A DNA stretch of 19,424 nt, taken from NCBI GenBank assembly GCA_050249235.1, contig JBFWQW010000055.1:1-19424 (forward strand), written 5' to 3'. Source of the stretch: JAEKLB01 sp050249235. GTDB taxonomy: Bacteria > Actinomycetota > Acidimicrobiia > Acidimicrobiales > CADCSY01. A program made the position numbers and the translations under genes. Below are positions 1-6,926 of the stretch, piece by piece (the first letter of the stretch is position 1; each line of letters opens with the position of its first letter). The notes beneath the pieces were generated by a model, which saw only the letters and a list, made by a program, of their open reading frames with translations, searched no databases and was not told where the DNA came from.

Positions 1-330
1 GCCGTCCGCGACTGGGCCGCCAAGGGTGCCGGCAGCCGCTTCGTGCTCCCGGCGGCCGAGGTGATCGCCCGGTCCCGGCCCCAGCCCGCCGGCGCGGCCG
101 GGGCCGCGGCCGAGTTCGAGCTGGCCCAGCACCTCCACCGGGCCGGGCACAAGCTCGACGCCGTGGCCCACTTCCGGGAGGCGCACCGCCTCGACCCCGA
201 GAACTGGAGCTACGCCCGCCAGGCCTACGCGCTGGTCGACGAGTCGATGGGCGACCCCAACGGCACCGACCTGCTCACCGAGGTCGGCCGGGTCGGGCCC
301 GAGACGTTCTATCCGTCCCTCGATCTCTGA
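1..330 (+). CDS. C-terminal end of a redoxin/TPR-like protein (5' partial)
   Basis: The reading frame is open from base 1 to a TGA at 328-330, and its true start lies outside the window. The visible 109 residues have strong actinobacterial codon bias. The segment ELAQHLHRAGHKLDAVAHF, continuing to HRLDPENW, has the spacing of a single tetratricopeptide helix pair. From memory, this kind of tail, ending in a YPSLDL-like motif, follows the thioredoxin-fold domain of some actinobacterial AhpC/TSA or TlpA-like redoxins, but that domain is not visible here, so the name is an inference. A GTG at 43 is only an internal codon. The gene runs convergently into pckG, with a strong hairpin between them. 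Confidence 0.5.
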   Translation, partial: AVRDWAAKGAGSRFVLPAAEVIARSRPQPAGAAGAAAEFELAQHLHRAGHKLDAVAHFREAHRLDPENWSYARQAYALVDESMGDPNGTDLLTEVGRVGPETFYPSLDL

Positions 331-338
331 GATCCCAA

Positions 339-393
339 CCCGTTCTCTGTCGACCTGGCCCGATGAACCACCGGCGGGTCGACAGGGAACGGG
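339..393. terminator. Bidirectional hairpin between convergent genes
   Basis: Bases 339-355 (CCCGTTCTCTGTCGACC) pair with 377-393 (GGTCGACAGGGAACGGG) as a 17-bp stem with one G-U-type position, and the loop is 21 nt. It lies between the stop of the upstream plus-strand gene (330) and the stop of pckG (400), so it can end transcription from either side. There is no T-tract, which is usual in this GC range. The left arm is repeated exactly (19 bp) at 7504-7522. Confidence 0.7.
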
Positions 394-399
394 CGCGGG

Positions 400-2205
400 T
401 CAGCCGGCGAGGCGCTTCTCGAGCGAGGCGAGCTGGTCGCGGAGGGCGGCAGGGAGGCGCTCGCCGATGGTGGCGTAGTGCTCCTCGATCTGGGGGATCT
501 CCTGGCGCCACATGTCGCGGTCGACCGAGAGGAGCTGGGCCAGGGTGTCGGGCGCGATGTCGAGGCCGGTCGTGTCGAGCGACTCGACGGTGGGGACCCG
601 GCCGATCGGCGTGTCGGTGGCGCCGGTGGTGCCCTCGACCCGCTCGATCACCCACTTCAGGACCCGGCTGTTCTCCCCGAAGCCCGGCCACATGAACTTG
701 CCGTTCTCGTCCTTGCGGAACCAGTTCACCCAGAACAGCTTCGGCAGCTTGTCGCGATCGCCCCGCGTGCCGACGGCGAGCCAGTTGGCGAAGTAGTCGC
801 CCATGTTGTAGCCGCAGAAGGGCAGCATCGCGAAGGGGTCGAAGCGGAGCTTGCCCACCGCGCCGGCCTGGGCGGCCGTCGTCTCCGAGCTCATGATCGA
901 GCCGAGGAAGACGCCGTGGACCCAGTCGAAGGACTCGGTCACCAGCGGCACGTTCGTCGCCCGCCGGCCGCCGAAGAGGATGGCCGAGATCGGCACGCCC
1001 CTGGGGTCCTCCCACTCCGGCGCGATCGAGGGGCACTGCGACGCCGGCGCGGTGAAGCGGGCGTTGGGGTGGGCGGCCGGCGTCTCGGAGGCGGGCGTCC
1101 AGTCCTCGCCCCGCCAGTCGACGAGGTGCTCGGGCGGGGCCGACAGCTCCTCCCACCACACGTCGCCCTCGTCGGTGTAGGCGGTGTTGGTGAAGATGCT
1201 GTTGGCGTCGAGGGTGCGCAGCGCGTTGAGGTTCGTCTGGGCGGACGTGCCGGGGGCCACGCCGAAGAAGCCGGCCTCCGGGTTGATGGCGTAGAGCCGG
1301 CCGTCGTCGCCGAACTTCATCCAGGCGATGTCGTCGCCGATGGTCTCGACCTTCCAGCCCGGGATGGTCGGGATGAGCATGGCCATGTTCGTCTTGCCGC
1401 AGGCCGACGGGAAGGCGGCGGCGATGTAGCGGGCCTCGCCGCCGGGCGGCGTGACCTTGACGATGAGCATGTGCTCCGCCATCCACCCCTCGTCGCGGGC
1501 CATCGTCGAGGCGATGCGGAGGGCGAAGCACTTCTTGCCGAGGAGGGCGTTGCCGCCGTAGCCCGACCCGTACGACCAGATCTCCCGCGTCTCGGGGAAG
1601 TGGACGATGTACTTCTGCTCGGCGTCGCAGGGCCACGGCACGTCGGCCTCGCCCTCGGCCAGGGGGGCGCCGACGGAATGCAGGCACGGGACGAAGGCAC
1701 CATCGCCGAGGGCATCGAGGACCGGCTGGCCCATGCGGGTCATGATCTTCATGTTCACGGCCACGTAGGGAGAGTCGCTGAGCTCGACGCCGATGTGGGC
1801 GATCGGCGAGCCCAGCGGTCCCATCGAGAACGGCACCACGTACATGGTGCGGCCCTCCATGCAGCCGTCGAACAGACCCTCGAGCGTGGCCCGCATCTCG
1901 GCCGGATCGCGCCAGTTGTTGGTGGCGCCGACGTCGGCGGGGTCGGGGGTGCAGATGAAGGTCCGGTCCTCGACCCTGGCGACGTCGCCCGGGTCGGAGC
2001 GGGCCAGGAAGGAGTTGGGCCGGACGGCGGCGTCGAGCCGCGTGAACGTGCCCCCGTCGACCAGGAGCTGGCAGAGCCGCTCGTACTCGGCATCCGACCC
2101 GTCGCACCACTCGACCGCGGCCGGCCGGCAGAGGGCGGCCACCTCGGCGACCCAGTCCAGGAGCTTGCGGTTGGTCGTCCGATCGGTGCCGGTTGCCGAG
2201 GTCAC
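400..2205 (-). CDS. pckG: Phosphoenolpyruvate carboxykinase (GTP)
   Basis: This enzyme converts oxaloacetate and GTP to phosphoenolpyruvate, CO2 and GDP in the cytosol, the entry step of gluconeogenesis. The 601-residue protein matches the usual GTP-PEPCK length of about 600. Diagnostic segments are VVPFSMGPLGSPIAHIGV with SPYVAVNMKIMTRMG after it, GGNALLGKKCFALRIAS, the GTP-class P-loop FPSACGKTNMAM (about residues 265-276, with the reactive Cys near 269), and VPISAILFGGRRATNVPL. The chosen GTG start at 2205 has GGAGGA 8 nt upstream. The frame stays open far upstream, but that is a GC effect: the extension has no family similarity and crosses other genes. It lies 70 bp downstream of the cold-shock-like gene on the same strand and may be partly co-transcribed. 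No clear promoter of its own is visible. Confidence 0.97.
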   Translation of the reverse strand: MTSATGTDRTTNRKLLDWVAEVAALCRPAAVEWCDGSDAEYERLCQLLVDGGTFTRLDAAVRPNSFLARSDPGDVARVEDRTFICTPDPADVGATNNWRDPAEMRATLEGLFDGCMEGRTMYVVPFSMGPLGSPIAHIGVELSDSPYVAVNMKIMTRMGQPVLDALGDGAFVPCLHSVGAPLAEGEADVPWPCDAEQKYIVHFPETREIWSYGSGYGGNALLGKKCFALRIASTMARDEGWMAEHMLIVKVTPPGGEARYIAAAFPSACGKTNMAMLIPTIPGWKVETIGDDIAWMKFGDDGRLYAINPEAGFFGVAPGTSAQTNLNALRTLDANSIFTNTAYTDEGDVWWEELSAPPEHLVDWRGEDWTPASETPAAHPNARFTAPASQCPSIAPEWEDPRGVPISAILFGGRRATNVPLVTESFDWVHGVFLGSIMSSETTAAQAGAVGKLRFDPFAMLPFCGYNMGDYFANWLAVGTRGDRDKLPKLFWVNWFRKDENGKFMWPGFGENSRVLKWVIERVEGTTGATDTPIGRVPTVESLDTTGLDIAPDTLAQLLSVDRDMWRQEIPQIEEHYATIGERLPAALRDQLASLEKRLAG

Positions 2206-2275
2206 GACGTTCGTCCTCCGGGTTCGGGGAAGGGGGCGGTTCGGGAAGTGCGCGGTGGGTGCGGCCCGCTCGGCG

Positions 2276-2521
2276 TCAGGCGTCGTGGCCGGGTGCCGGC
2301 GCGAAGCTCGGGGTCGCCATGTCGATCTCGGAGCCGATCCGGAGCCCGGTCGCCAGCCCGGCGGCGTCGAGCTGGAAGACGACCCGCTGGCCCTGGCGCA
2401 GCATGCGGAAGATGGACCCGTCGAGGGCGCCGGCGGCGAGGTCGTACTCCGAGAGATCGGTGTCGACCACCAGCGTGCCCTGGCCCGTTCCCGGGTCGTA
2501 CGACTTGACGACACCCTGCAC
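2276..2521 (-). CDS. Cold-shock-domain-like OB-fold protein
   Basis: This 81-residue protein starts MQGVVKSYDPGTGQG and continues through DLSEYDLAAGALDGSIFRML to RQGQRVVFQLDAAGLATGL. The layout (a GxVKxY start, a central loop, then a GQxVxF strand) follows the cold-shock domain along its whole length. The classical RNA-binding motifs RNP1 (KGFGFI) and RNP2 (VFVH) are missing: the matching stretch reads GQGTLVVDTDLSEYDLA and lacks the aromatic residues that stack on nucleic acid. Single-strand nucleic-acid binding is therefore doubtful. The GTG start at 2521 has GGAGG 6 nt upstream. A minus-strand -10, TAGGCT (2564-2559), gives a leader of about 30 nt. pckG follows 70 bp downstream and thiL is divergent. 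Confidence 0.7.
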   Translation of the reverse strand: MQGVVKSYDPGTGQGTLVVDTDLSEYDLAAGALDGSIFRMLRQGQRVVFQLDAAGLATGLRIGSEIDMATPSFAPAPGHDA

Positions 2522-2558
2522 GGCGCCCTCCGAGTGACTCGTCGGTTGCGAGGGATCG

Positions 2559-2568
2559 AGCCTAACGT
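2559..2568. promoter_or_regulatory. Shared-TA bidirectional -10 element (cold-shock-like gene / thiL)
   Basis: AGCCTAACGT reads as TAGGCT on the minus strand (2564-2559) and TAACGT on the plus strand (2563-2568), and the two hexamers share one TA. The plus-strand element is 9 nt from the thiL ATG, which predicts a leader of only 2-3 nt. The minus-strand element predicts a leader of about 30 nt that carries the Shine-Dalgarno of the cold-shock-like gene. No convincing -35 box is seen on either side. Confidence 0.55.
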
Positions 2569-2577
2569 TGCCGCGGA

Positions 2578-3414
2578 ATGACCGGCGAATTGCGCCTTGT
2601 TCGCGAGCTCCTGGACCGTTTCGGCACGGGGAGCGGCGACGAGGTGTGGCTCGGTGACGATGCCGCCGTCGTGACACCACCAACGGGACAGCTGCTGCTG
2701 GCCGTGGACCCCGTCGTGGCCGGCGTCCACTTCGACGAGGGGGTGCCGGCCGCCGACGTCGGCTGGAACGCGGTGGCCCGGAACCTGAGCGACGTGGCCG
2801 CCATGGGCGGTCGCCCCCTGCACCTCCTCGTTTCCCTCGTCGTGCCGCCGTCGTCGCCCTGGCCGATCGAGGCGGTGGTGGACGGGGTGGCCGAGGCCGC
2901 CGCCGACGCCGGCTGCCGGGTGGTGGGCGGCGACACGTCGGGGGGGCCGGTGCTCGTGGTCACCGTGGCGGTGACCGGGACCGTCGACGGCGAGCCCGTG
3001 CGGCGCACGGGCGCCCGGCCGGGCGATGCGCTCCTGGTGAGCGGGCCGCTCGGCGCCAAGCGGGGCCGGGTCCCCGCCCGGCTGGCAGCCGGGACGGCGG
3101 CCCGGCGGGGCGGGGCGACCGCCATGATCGACCTGTCCGACGGCCTGCCCCTCGACCTGCGCCGGCTCGCCGAGGCCTCGGGCGTCGGGGTCGAGCTCGA
3201 CGAGCCGCTCCCCGTGGCCGACGGCGCCGGGTGGGACGACGGGGAGGGCTACGAGCTCCTGTTCGCGGTGGCCGACCCGGCCCGGGCCGGGGCCGCCTTC
3301 GCGGCGGCCGGCCTGCCCGCGCCCCTGGCCGTCGGGCGCTGCGTGGCCGACACCCGTCGGCTCCGCCTCGGCGCCGGGCCCCTCCCCGAGGGCGGCTGGG
3401 CCCACCGCTTCTGA
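2578..3414 (+). CDS. thiL: Thiamine-monophosphate kinase, short variant
   Basis: ThiL phosphorylates thiamine monophosphate to thiamine pyrophosphate with ATP in the cytosol. Family motifs appear in order: LGDDAAVV (residues 25-32), VDPVVAGVHF (43-52), ARNLSDVAAMGG, GGDTSGG (117-123) with the metal-binding Asp119, and AMIDLSDGL (182-190). Two features are odd. The protein has 278 residues against about 320 for the family, with a shortened stretch between SGPLG and AMIDLSDGL where the usual RPxPR segment is missing. The canonical GGEDYELLF motif reads DGEGYELLF (Gly224 where Asp is expected). The metal-binding aspartates are otherwise present, so it may still be active. The ATG at 2578 is the first start after the -10 TAACGT and has no Shine-Dalgarno, which suggests an almost leaderless mRNA. 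Confidence 0.88.
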   Translation: MTGELRLVRELLDRFGTGSGDEVWLGDDAAVVTPPTGQLLLAVDPVVAGVHFDEGVPAADVGWNAVARNLSDVAAMGGRPLHLLVSLVVPPSSPWPIEAVVDGVAEAAADAGCRVVGGDTSGGPVLVVTVAVTGTVDGEPVRRTGARPGDALLVSGPLGAKRGRVPARLAAGTAARRGGATAMIDLSDGLPLDLRRLAEASGVGVELDEPLPVADGAGWDDGEGYELLFAVADPARAGAAFAAAGLPAPLAVGRCVADTRRLRLGAGPLPEGGWAHRF

Positions 3415-3942
3415 CCACGGCGACGCCGGCCCGGCGGCGGGGGGCCGATCGAGGCGGCGGAGCGCCCGTCGGGTTCCGGTCGCCGGGGGCGGGAGGCCGA
3501 TCTCGATCGCCCGGGCCACCTCGTCCCGCCGCTCGCCGGCCCGGCCGAAGCCGGCCACCTGCCACACCAGGTGGTCGTCGCGGTCTGAGACCGCCTCCAC
3601 CCGCCAGGGCCGGCGGAACAGCACCTTGGCCAGGCTGCCGACCAGGAGGGCCACCACCAGCCAGAGCAGGTCGAGGAAGAGGAGCAGCAGCGGCCAGCCG
3701 AGCAGGACGACGGCGGCCACCACGGCGACGAACGCGAGGACGAGGAACAGGTCGTCCAGGTCGCCGATCCAGGAGAACGGCCCGTCCGTCCCCTCCGCCA
3801 CCGCTTCGGCCCGGCGCCTCGTCCGCCGGCCCTCGAACCGGGCCCGGACGCCCACGCCGCCCCGGTGCGGGAGCCACCGCCGCCGGACGGTTCAGCGCCT
3901 GCCGTCGGGCCCGTGCACCGTGTGGGTCCCGGCGCCGATCAC
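3415..3942 (-). pseudogene. Damaged two-helix membrane protein gene
   Basis: The coding signal is strong after residue 50: a hydrophobic stretch LFLVLAFVAVVAAVVLLGW is followed by LLLLFLDLLWLVVALLVG (two membrane helices), then RRPWRVEAVSD and HLVWQVAGFGRAGER. Reading upstream in the same frame reaches a GTG at 3942 that sits 7 nt after a -10 (TACGTT, 3955-3950), giving MIGAGTHTVHGPDGRR. The next codon is TGA (3894-3892), followed in frame by TVRRRWLPHRGG. As I recall, related actinobacterial proteins begin PDGxxWxVRRxWLP, so the TGA falls where Trp (TGG) is expected. No stop follows after the helices: the frame stays open through antisense thiL, so the natural 3' end is also lost. The end given is the thiL stop. 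Reinitiation at GTG 3855 could still yield the helices. A sequencing error is possible. Confidence 0.6.
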
Positions 3943-3949
3943 CGCGGGG

Positions 3950-3955
3950 AACGTA
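3950..3955 (-). promoter_or_regulatory. -10 element of the membrane-protein pseudogene
   Basis: TACGTT on the minus strand lies 7 nt before the GTG at 3942, the same leaderless spacing seen at recG and at the zinc-ribbon gene. It supports 3942 as the original start rather than the internal GTG at 3855. Confidence 0.45.
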
Positions 3956-4009
3956 CCGACGCCGGGCGGCGGGTCGGGTGACCGGGACGCTGGGCCGCCC
4001 GCCCTCTGG

Positions 4010-4015
4010 CAGGCT
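4010..4015 (+). promoter_or_regulatory. Probable leaderless -10 of thiD
   Basis: CAGGCT, one base from the common actinobacterial TAGGCT, lies exactly 6 nt before the thiD GTG at 4022. There is no Shine-Dalgarno in front of this GTG. Confidence 0.4.
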
Positions 4016-4021
4016 GGCCGG

Positions 4022-4819
4022 GTGCGGGTGGCGCTGACGATCGCCGGGACCGACTCGGGTGGCGGCGCCGGCGTGACCGCCGACCTCAAGACGTTCGAGG
4101 CCCACGGCGTGTGGGGCACCTGCGCGGTCGTGGCCGTGACGGCGCAGAACACCCTCGGGGTCCACGCCTTCGAGACCCTCAGCGCCGATCTCGTGCGCCG
4201 CCAGGTCGAGGCCGTGGCCGGTGACATCGGCGTCGACGCGGCCAAGACCGGGATGCTGGCCAGCGCCGAGCTGGTCGAGGCGGTGGCCACCGCGCTGGTC
4301 GAGGCCGGGCGGCCCCGGCTGGTGGTCGACCCGGTGTTCGTGTCGAAGCACGGTGCCACCCTCCTCGCCGACGACGCCGTCGGTGCCCTGCGCGAGCGGC
4401 TCCTGCCCCTCGCCACGGTGGTCACGCCGAACCTGCCCGAGGCTTCGGCCCTGACCGGGATCGACGTCGTCGACCGGGCCGGCATGGAGGCGGCGGCCGA
4501 GGTCCTGGCCGGCTTCGGGGTCGGGACGGTGCTGGTGAAGGGCGGCCACCTCGGCGGCGACGAGTCGCCCGACCTGATCTGGGCCGGGGGGCGGCCCACG
4601 TGGCTGGAGGCGGCCCGCATCCCCGGACGGCACACCCACGGCACCGGCTGCACGCTCTCCGCGGCGATCACGGCCGAGCTGGCCCGGGGCATGGACCCGG
4701 CCGACGCCTGCGTGGCGGCCAAGCGGTTCGTGGAGCGGGCCATCGCCGCCGGCGTGCCGCTGGGCGCCGGCGTCGGCCCGGTCGACCCCGGCTGGGGCCG
4801 GCCCGCCGACCTCGCCTGA
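4022..4819 (+). CDS. thiD: Hydroxymethylpyrimidine/phosphomethylpyrimidine kinase
   Basis: ThiD phosphorylates 4-amino-5-hydroxymethyl-2-methylpyrimidine twice to its pyrophosphate, the pyrimidine half of thiamine. The 265-residue length is typical. Motifs are TIAGTDSGGGAGVTADLKTF (residues 6-25), VTAQNTLGV, AKTGML, LVVDPVFVSKHGATLL, VTPNLPEASALTG, VLVKGGHLGG, and the anion-hole signature THGTGCTLSAAI with the catalytic Cys at 210. The GTG at 4022 places the first strand directly at the N-terminus, as in the family; longer open extensions upstream are low-complexity. Together with thiL about 600 bp upstream it covers two thiamine-pathway kinases, but the broken membrane gene lies between them on the other strand. 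No TPP riboswitch was recognised in front of either gene. Confidence 0.95.
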   Translation: MRVALTIAGTDSGGGAGVTADLKTFEAHGVWGTCAVVAVTAQNTLGVHAFETLSADLVRRQVEAVAGDIGVDAAKTGMLASAELVEAVATALVEAGRPRLVVDPVFVSKHGATLLADDAVGALRERLLPLATVVTPNLPEASALTGIDVVDRAGMEAAAEVLAGFGVGTVLVKGGHLGGDESPDLIWAGGRPTWLEAARIPGRHTHGTGCTLSAAITAELARGMDPADACVAAKRFVERAIAAGVPLGAGVGPVDPGWGRPADLA

Positions 4820-4860
4820 CCGACGGTCGGGCGGGCGGCGGGACGCGGGCCGGACGCGGA

Positions 4861-4888
4861 ACGAGCGGCCCCGGGAGGGACCGCTCGT
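4861..4888. terminator. Hairpin between convergent thiD and rpmB
   Basis: ACGAGCGG (4861-4868) pairs with CCGCTCGT (4881-4888). The stem extends inward by two more G-C pairs past one mismatch, leaving a 6-nt loop. It lies between the thiD stop (4819) and the rpmB stop (4932) and can serve both strands. There is no T-tract. Confidence 0.6.
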
Positions 4889-4931
4889 GGCGTGGGCGTG
4901 CTGGTGGTACGAGGGCGGCGCCGCGCCGCGA

Positions 4932-5144
4932 TCAGGCGGTGGGCCGGGCCTTGATGGGGGGGCGGGTGACCTTGCCGGCCTTGATGCAGGAGGTGCAGAC
5001 GTGGAGGCGGCGGGGGGCGCCGTTCACGAGGGCGCGGACCCGCTGGATGTTCGGGTCCCAGCGGCGCTTGGTGCGCCGGTGGGAGTGGCTGATGCTCATG
5101 CCGAAGGAGGGGTGCTTGCCGCACACCTCGCAGACCGCTGCCAT
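4932..5144 (-). CDS. rpmB: Large-subunit ribosomal protein bL28, zinc-binding form
   Basis: The 70-residue protein starts MAAVCEVCGKHPSFGMSISH, continues SHRRTKRRWDPNIQ and ends RLHVCTSCIKAGKVTRP, the classical bL28 pattern. It keeps both CxxC pairs (Cys5/Cys8 and Cys50/Cys53), so it is the C+ form that holds a zinc ion; many actinobacteria also carry a C- paralogue expressed when zinc is short. The ATG at 5144 has AGGAG 8 nt upstream. A minus-strand -10 (TAACGT, 5215-5210) predicts a leader of about 60 nt. It is divergent from the DAK2 gene, a common bL28 neighbour in actinobacteria and firmicutes. Confidence 0.97.
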   Translation of the reverse strand: MAAVCEVCGKHPSFGMSISHSHRRTKRRWDPNIQRVRALVNGAPRRLHVCTSCIKAGKVTRPPIKARPTA

Positions 5145-5209
5145 GGGGCGTGCTCCTGCGTGGTCGAGATGCTGAACGACCCGGGAACGACCGGGTCGAG
5201 GACCGGGGA

Positions 5210-5228
5210 ACGTTAGCAGCGGTACGCT
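5210..5228. promoter_or_regulatory. Divergent promoters of rpmB and the fakA-like gene
   Basis: The minus-strand -10 TAACGT (5215-5210) faces rpmB and gives a leader of about 60 nt. The plus-strand -10 TACGCT (5223-5228) is 9 nt from the ATG at 5238, so that mRNA would have a leader of about 3 nt. The two boxes are 7 bp apart and do not share bases, unlike those at 2559 and 8370. No good -35 boxes are visible. Confidence 0.5.
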
Positions 5229-5237
5229 CCGGCCCCT

Positions 5238-6890
5238 ATGCCGGTGGGGGAGGCGTGCACCAGCTTCACGGCCGCCGACCTGCGGGCGGTCGTGACGACG
5301 TTCCGAGACCTGCTCCGGGGTCACCAGGACGCCATCAACCGGCTCAACGTCTACCCGGTGCCCGACGGTGACACGGGCACCAACATGGCGCTCACCATGG
5401 CGTCCGTCGTGGCCGAGCTGGACTCGGCCCCGCCCGACATGGCCGCCACCTGCCGGGCCATCGGCCACGGCGCCCTCATGGGGGGCCGGGGCAACTCGGG
5501 CGTCATCCTCTCCCAGATCCTGCGGGCCCTCACCGCCCGGTGGGCCGAGGACGAGCGCGTCGACGGGGCCGCCGTCGCCGAGGCCCTCGAGGCCGCGGCC
5601 GCCTCCGCCTACGAGGCCGTGAGCCGCCCCGTCGAGGGCACCATCCTCACCGTCGTGCGGGCCGCGGCCGACGGCGCGATGGCCGCCGTCGACCGGGGCG
5701 GCGACCTCGCCGCCGTCCTCGAGACGGCTCGAGTCGCCGCCGGCGAGGCCCTGGCCCGGACGCCCGAGCAGCTCCCCGTGCTGGCGGCGGCCGGGGTGGT
5801 CGACGCCGGTGGGGCCGGCCTGCTCCTCCTGCTCGACGCGGCCCTGCACGCCGTCGACGGCCGGGCCCTCCCCGAGCCGGCCACCACGGGCGGCGCCGAC
5901 CTGGCCGCCCTCGCCGGCCTCGGCGGCGCAGCGGGCCACGACGGTGAGGCCGACCTGCGCTACGAGGTCATGTACCTCCTCGAGGCCGACGACGCCGCCA
6001 TCCCGGTGTTCAAGGACGTCTGGGCCGGCATCGGCGACTCGATCGTGGTGGTCGGCGGCGACGGCCTCTGGAACTGCCACATCCACACCGACGACATCGG
6101 CGCCGCGGTCGAGGCCGCCCTCGACGCCGGCCGGCCGAGGAGCATCCGGGTCACCGACCTCCGCGAGCAGGTGGAGGAGGAGCGCTGGGTCCGGGAGGCG
6201 ACGCCCCTCGACGAGGACGAGCTCCTGGTTCCCGTCGCCTGCGCGGTGGTGGCGGTCGCCACCGGCGACGGCATCGGGCGGATCCTGCACTCCCTCGGGG
6301 TGCGGCGGATCGTCGCCGGCGGGCAGTCGATGAACCCGTCGGTGGCCCAGCTGCTGGAGGCGATCGAGGCGGTGCCGTCCGGCGCCGTGATCGTCCTGCC
6401 CAACAACAAGAACATCGTGCCGGTGGCCAAGCAGGCCGCCGCCCTGTCGCCGAAGCGGGTCGAGGTGGTCCCCACCCGCGGCGTCGCCGAGGGCCTGGCC
6501 GCCCTCGTCGCCTACGACCCGGACGCCGCCGCCGACGCCAACCTGATCAACATGCGGGTGGCGGCCGAGTCGGTCACCGCCGGTGAGGTCACCCGGGCCG
6601 TGCGGGCGTCGTCGTGCGACCTCGGGCCGATCGCGGAGGGCGACTTCCTCGGCATCGCCCGGGACGGCATCCGGGCCGTGGCCGGGTCGGTGGCCGACGC
6701 CGTCACCGGGCTGCTCGGCGTGCTCCTCGACGGGCACCACGAGCTCGTCACCCTGATCGAGGGCGACGGCGCCACGCCGGCCGAGACCCGCCGGGTCACC
6801 GAGTGGCTGGCCGAGCACCACCCCGACGTCGCCGTCGAGGTGCACCACGGCGGCCAGCCGCTCTACCCGTACCTGGTCGGGATCGAGTGA
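5238..6890 (+). CDS. DAK2-domain protein, FakA/YloV-like fatty-acid kinase subunit
   Basis: This 550-residue protein has the three-part FakA layout. An N-terminal DhaL-type nucleotide domain contains LNVYPVPDGDTGTNM (36-50, metal-binding Asp43 and Asp45) and GRGNSGVILSQ (83-93). A middle domain contains CHIHTDD (His281 and His283 match the zinc-binding His pair of FakA). A C-terminal DegV-like fold has GGQSMNPS (361-368) and VLPNNKNIVPVAKQA. The Cys that completes the zinc site in staphylococcal FakA appears replaced by Glu in RYEVMYLL (about residue 243). FakA works with a FakB fatty-acid carrier to make acyl-phosphate; no fakB lies in this window. The gene is divergent from rpmB and has a near-leaderless start. 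The usual next gene, recG, is separated here by two minus-strand genes. Confidence 0.88.
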   Translation: MPVGEACTSFTAADLRAVVTTFRDLLRGHQDAINRLNVYPVPDGDTGTNMALTMASVVAELDSAPPDMAATCRAIGHGALMGGRGNSGVILSQILRALTARWAEDERVDGAAVAEALEAAAASAYEAVSRPVEGTILTVVRAAADGAMAAVDRGGDLAAVLETARVAAGEALARTPEQLPVLAAAGVVDAGGAGLLLLLDAALHAVDGRALPEPATTGGADLAALAGLGGAAGHDGEADLRYEVMYLLEADDAAIPVFKDVWAGIGDSIVVVGGDGLWNCHIHTDDIGAAVEAALDAGRPRSIRVTDLREQVEEERWVREATPLDEDELLVPVACAVVAVATGDGIGRILHSLGVRRIVAGGQSMNPSVAQLLEAIEAVPSGAVIVLPNNKNIVPVAKQAAALSPKRVEVVPTRGVAEGLAALVAYDPDAAADANLINMRVAAESVTAGEVTRAVRASSCDLGPIAEGDFLGIARDGIRAVAGSVADAVTGLLGVLLDGHHELVTLIEGDGATPAETRRVTEWLAEHHPDVAVEVHHGGQPLYPYLVGIE

Positions 6891-6891
6891 G

Positions 6892-6909
6892 CCGGCGGGC
6901 TCCCGCCGG
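6892..6909 (+). terminator. GC-rich hairpin after the fakA-like gene
   Basis: CCGGCGGG (6892-6899) and CCCGCCGG (6902-6909) are perfect inverted copies beginning two bases after the stop codon. The real loop would be about 4 nt. There is no T-tract. Position supports a terminator for the plus-strand gene. Confidence 0.5.
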
Positions 6910-6926
6910 GCGGTGGTGAGCCCGGT

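Noticed and set aside
2206..2275. Search for a promoter or riboswitch in front of pckG
   Set aside because: No TANNNT box at a useful distance and no stable structure. Only the Shine-Dalgarno is clear.
400..3855. A 1151-codon open minus-strand frame that could look like a membrane protein fused to PEP carboxykinase
   Set aside because: It crosses antisense thiL and the cold-shock-like gene in another frame, and pckG has its own GTG with a good Shine-Dalgarno at 2205. Lack of stops is a GC effect, although it does expose the missing stop of the membrane gene.
3856..4021. TPP riboswitch before thiD
   Set aside because: The conserved CTGAGA and ACCTGATC-type core elements are absent, and the predicted leaderless start leaves no room for one.
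4932..6848. 638-codon minus-strand frame that contains rpmB at its end
   Set aside because: The part above 5144 is antisense to the fakA-like gene and has Gly/Arg/Val-rich shadow composition. Only the last 70 codons are real.
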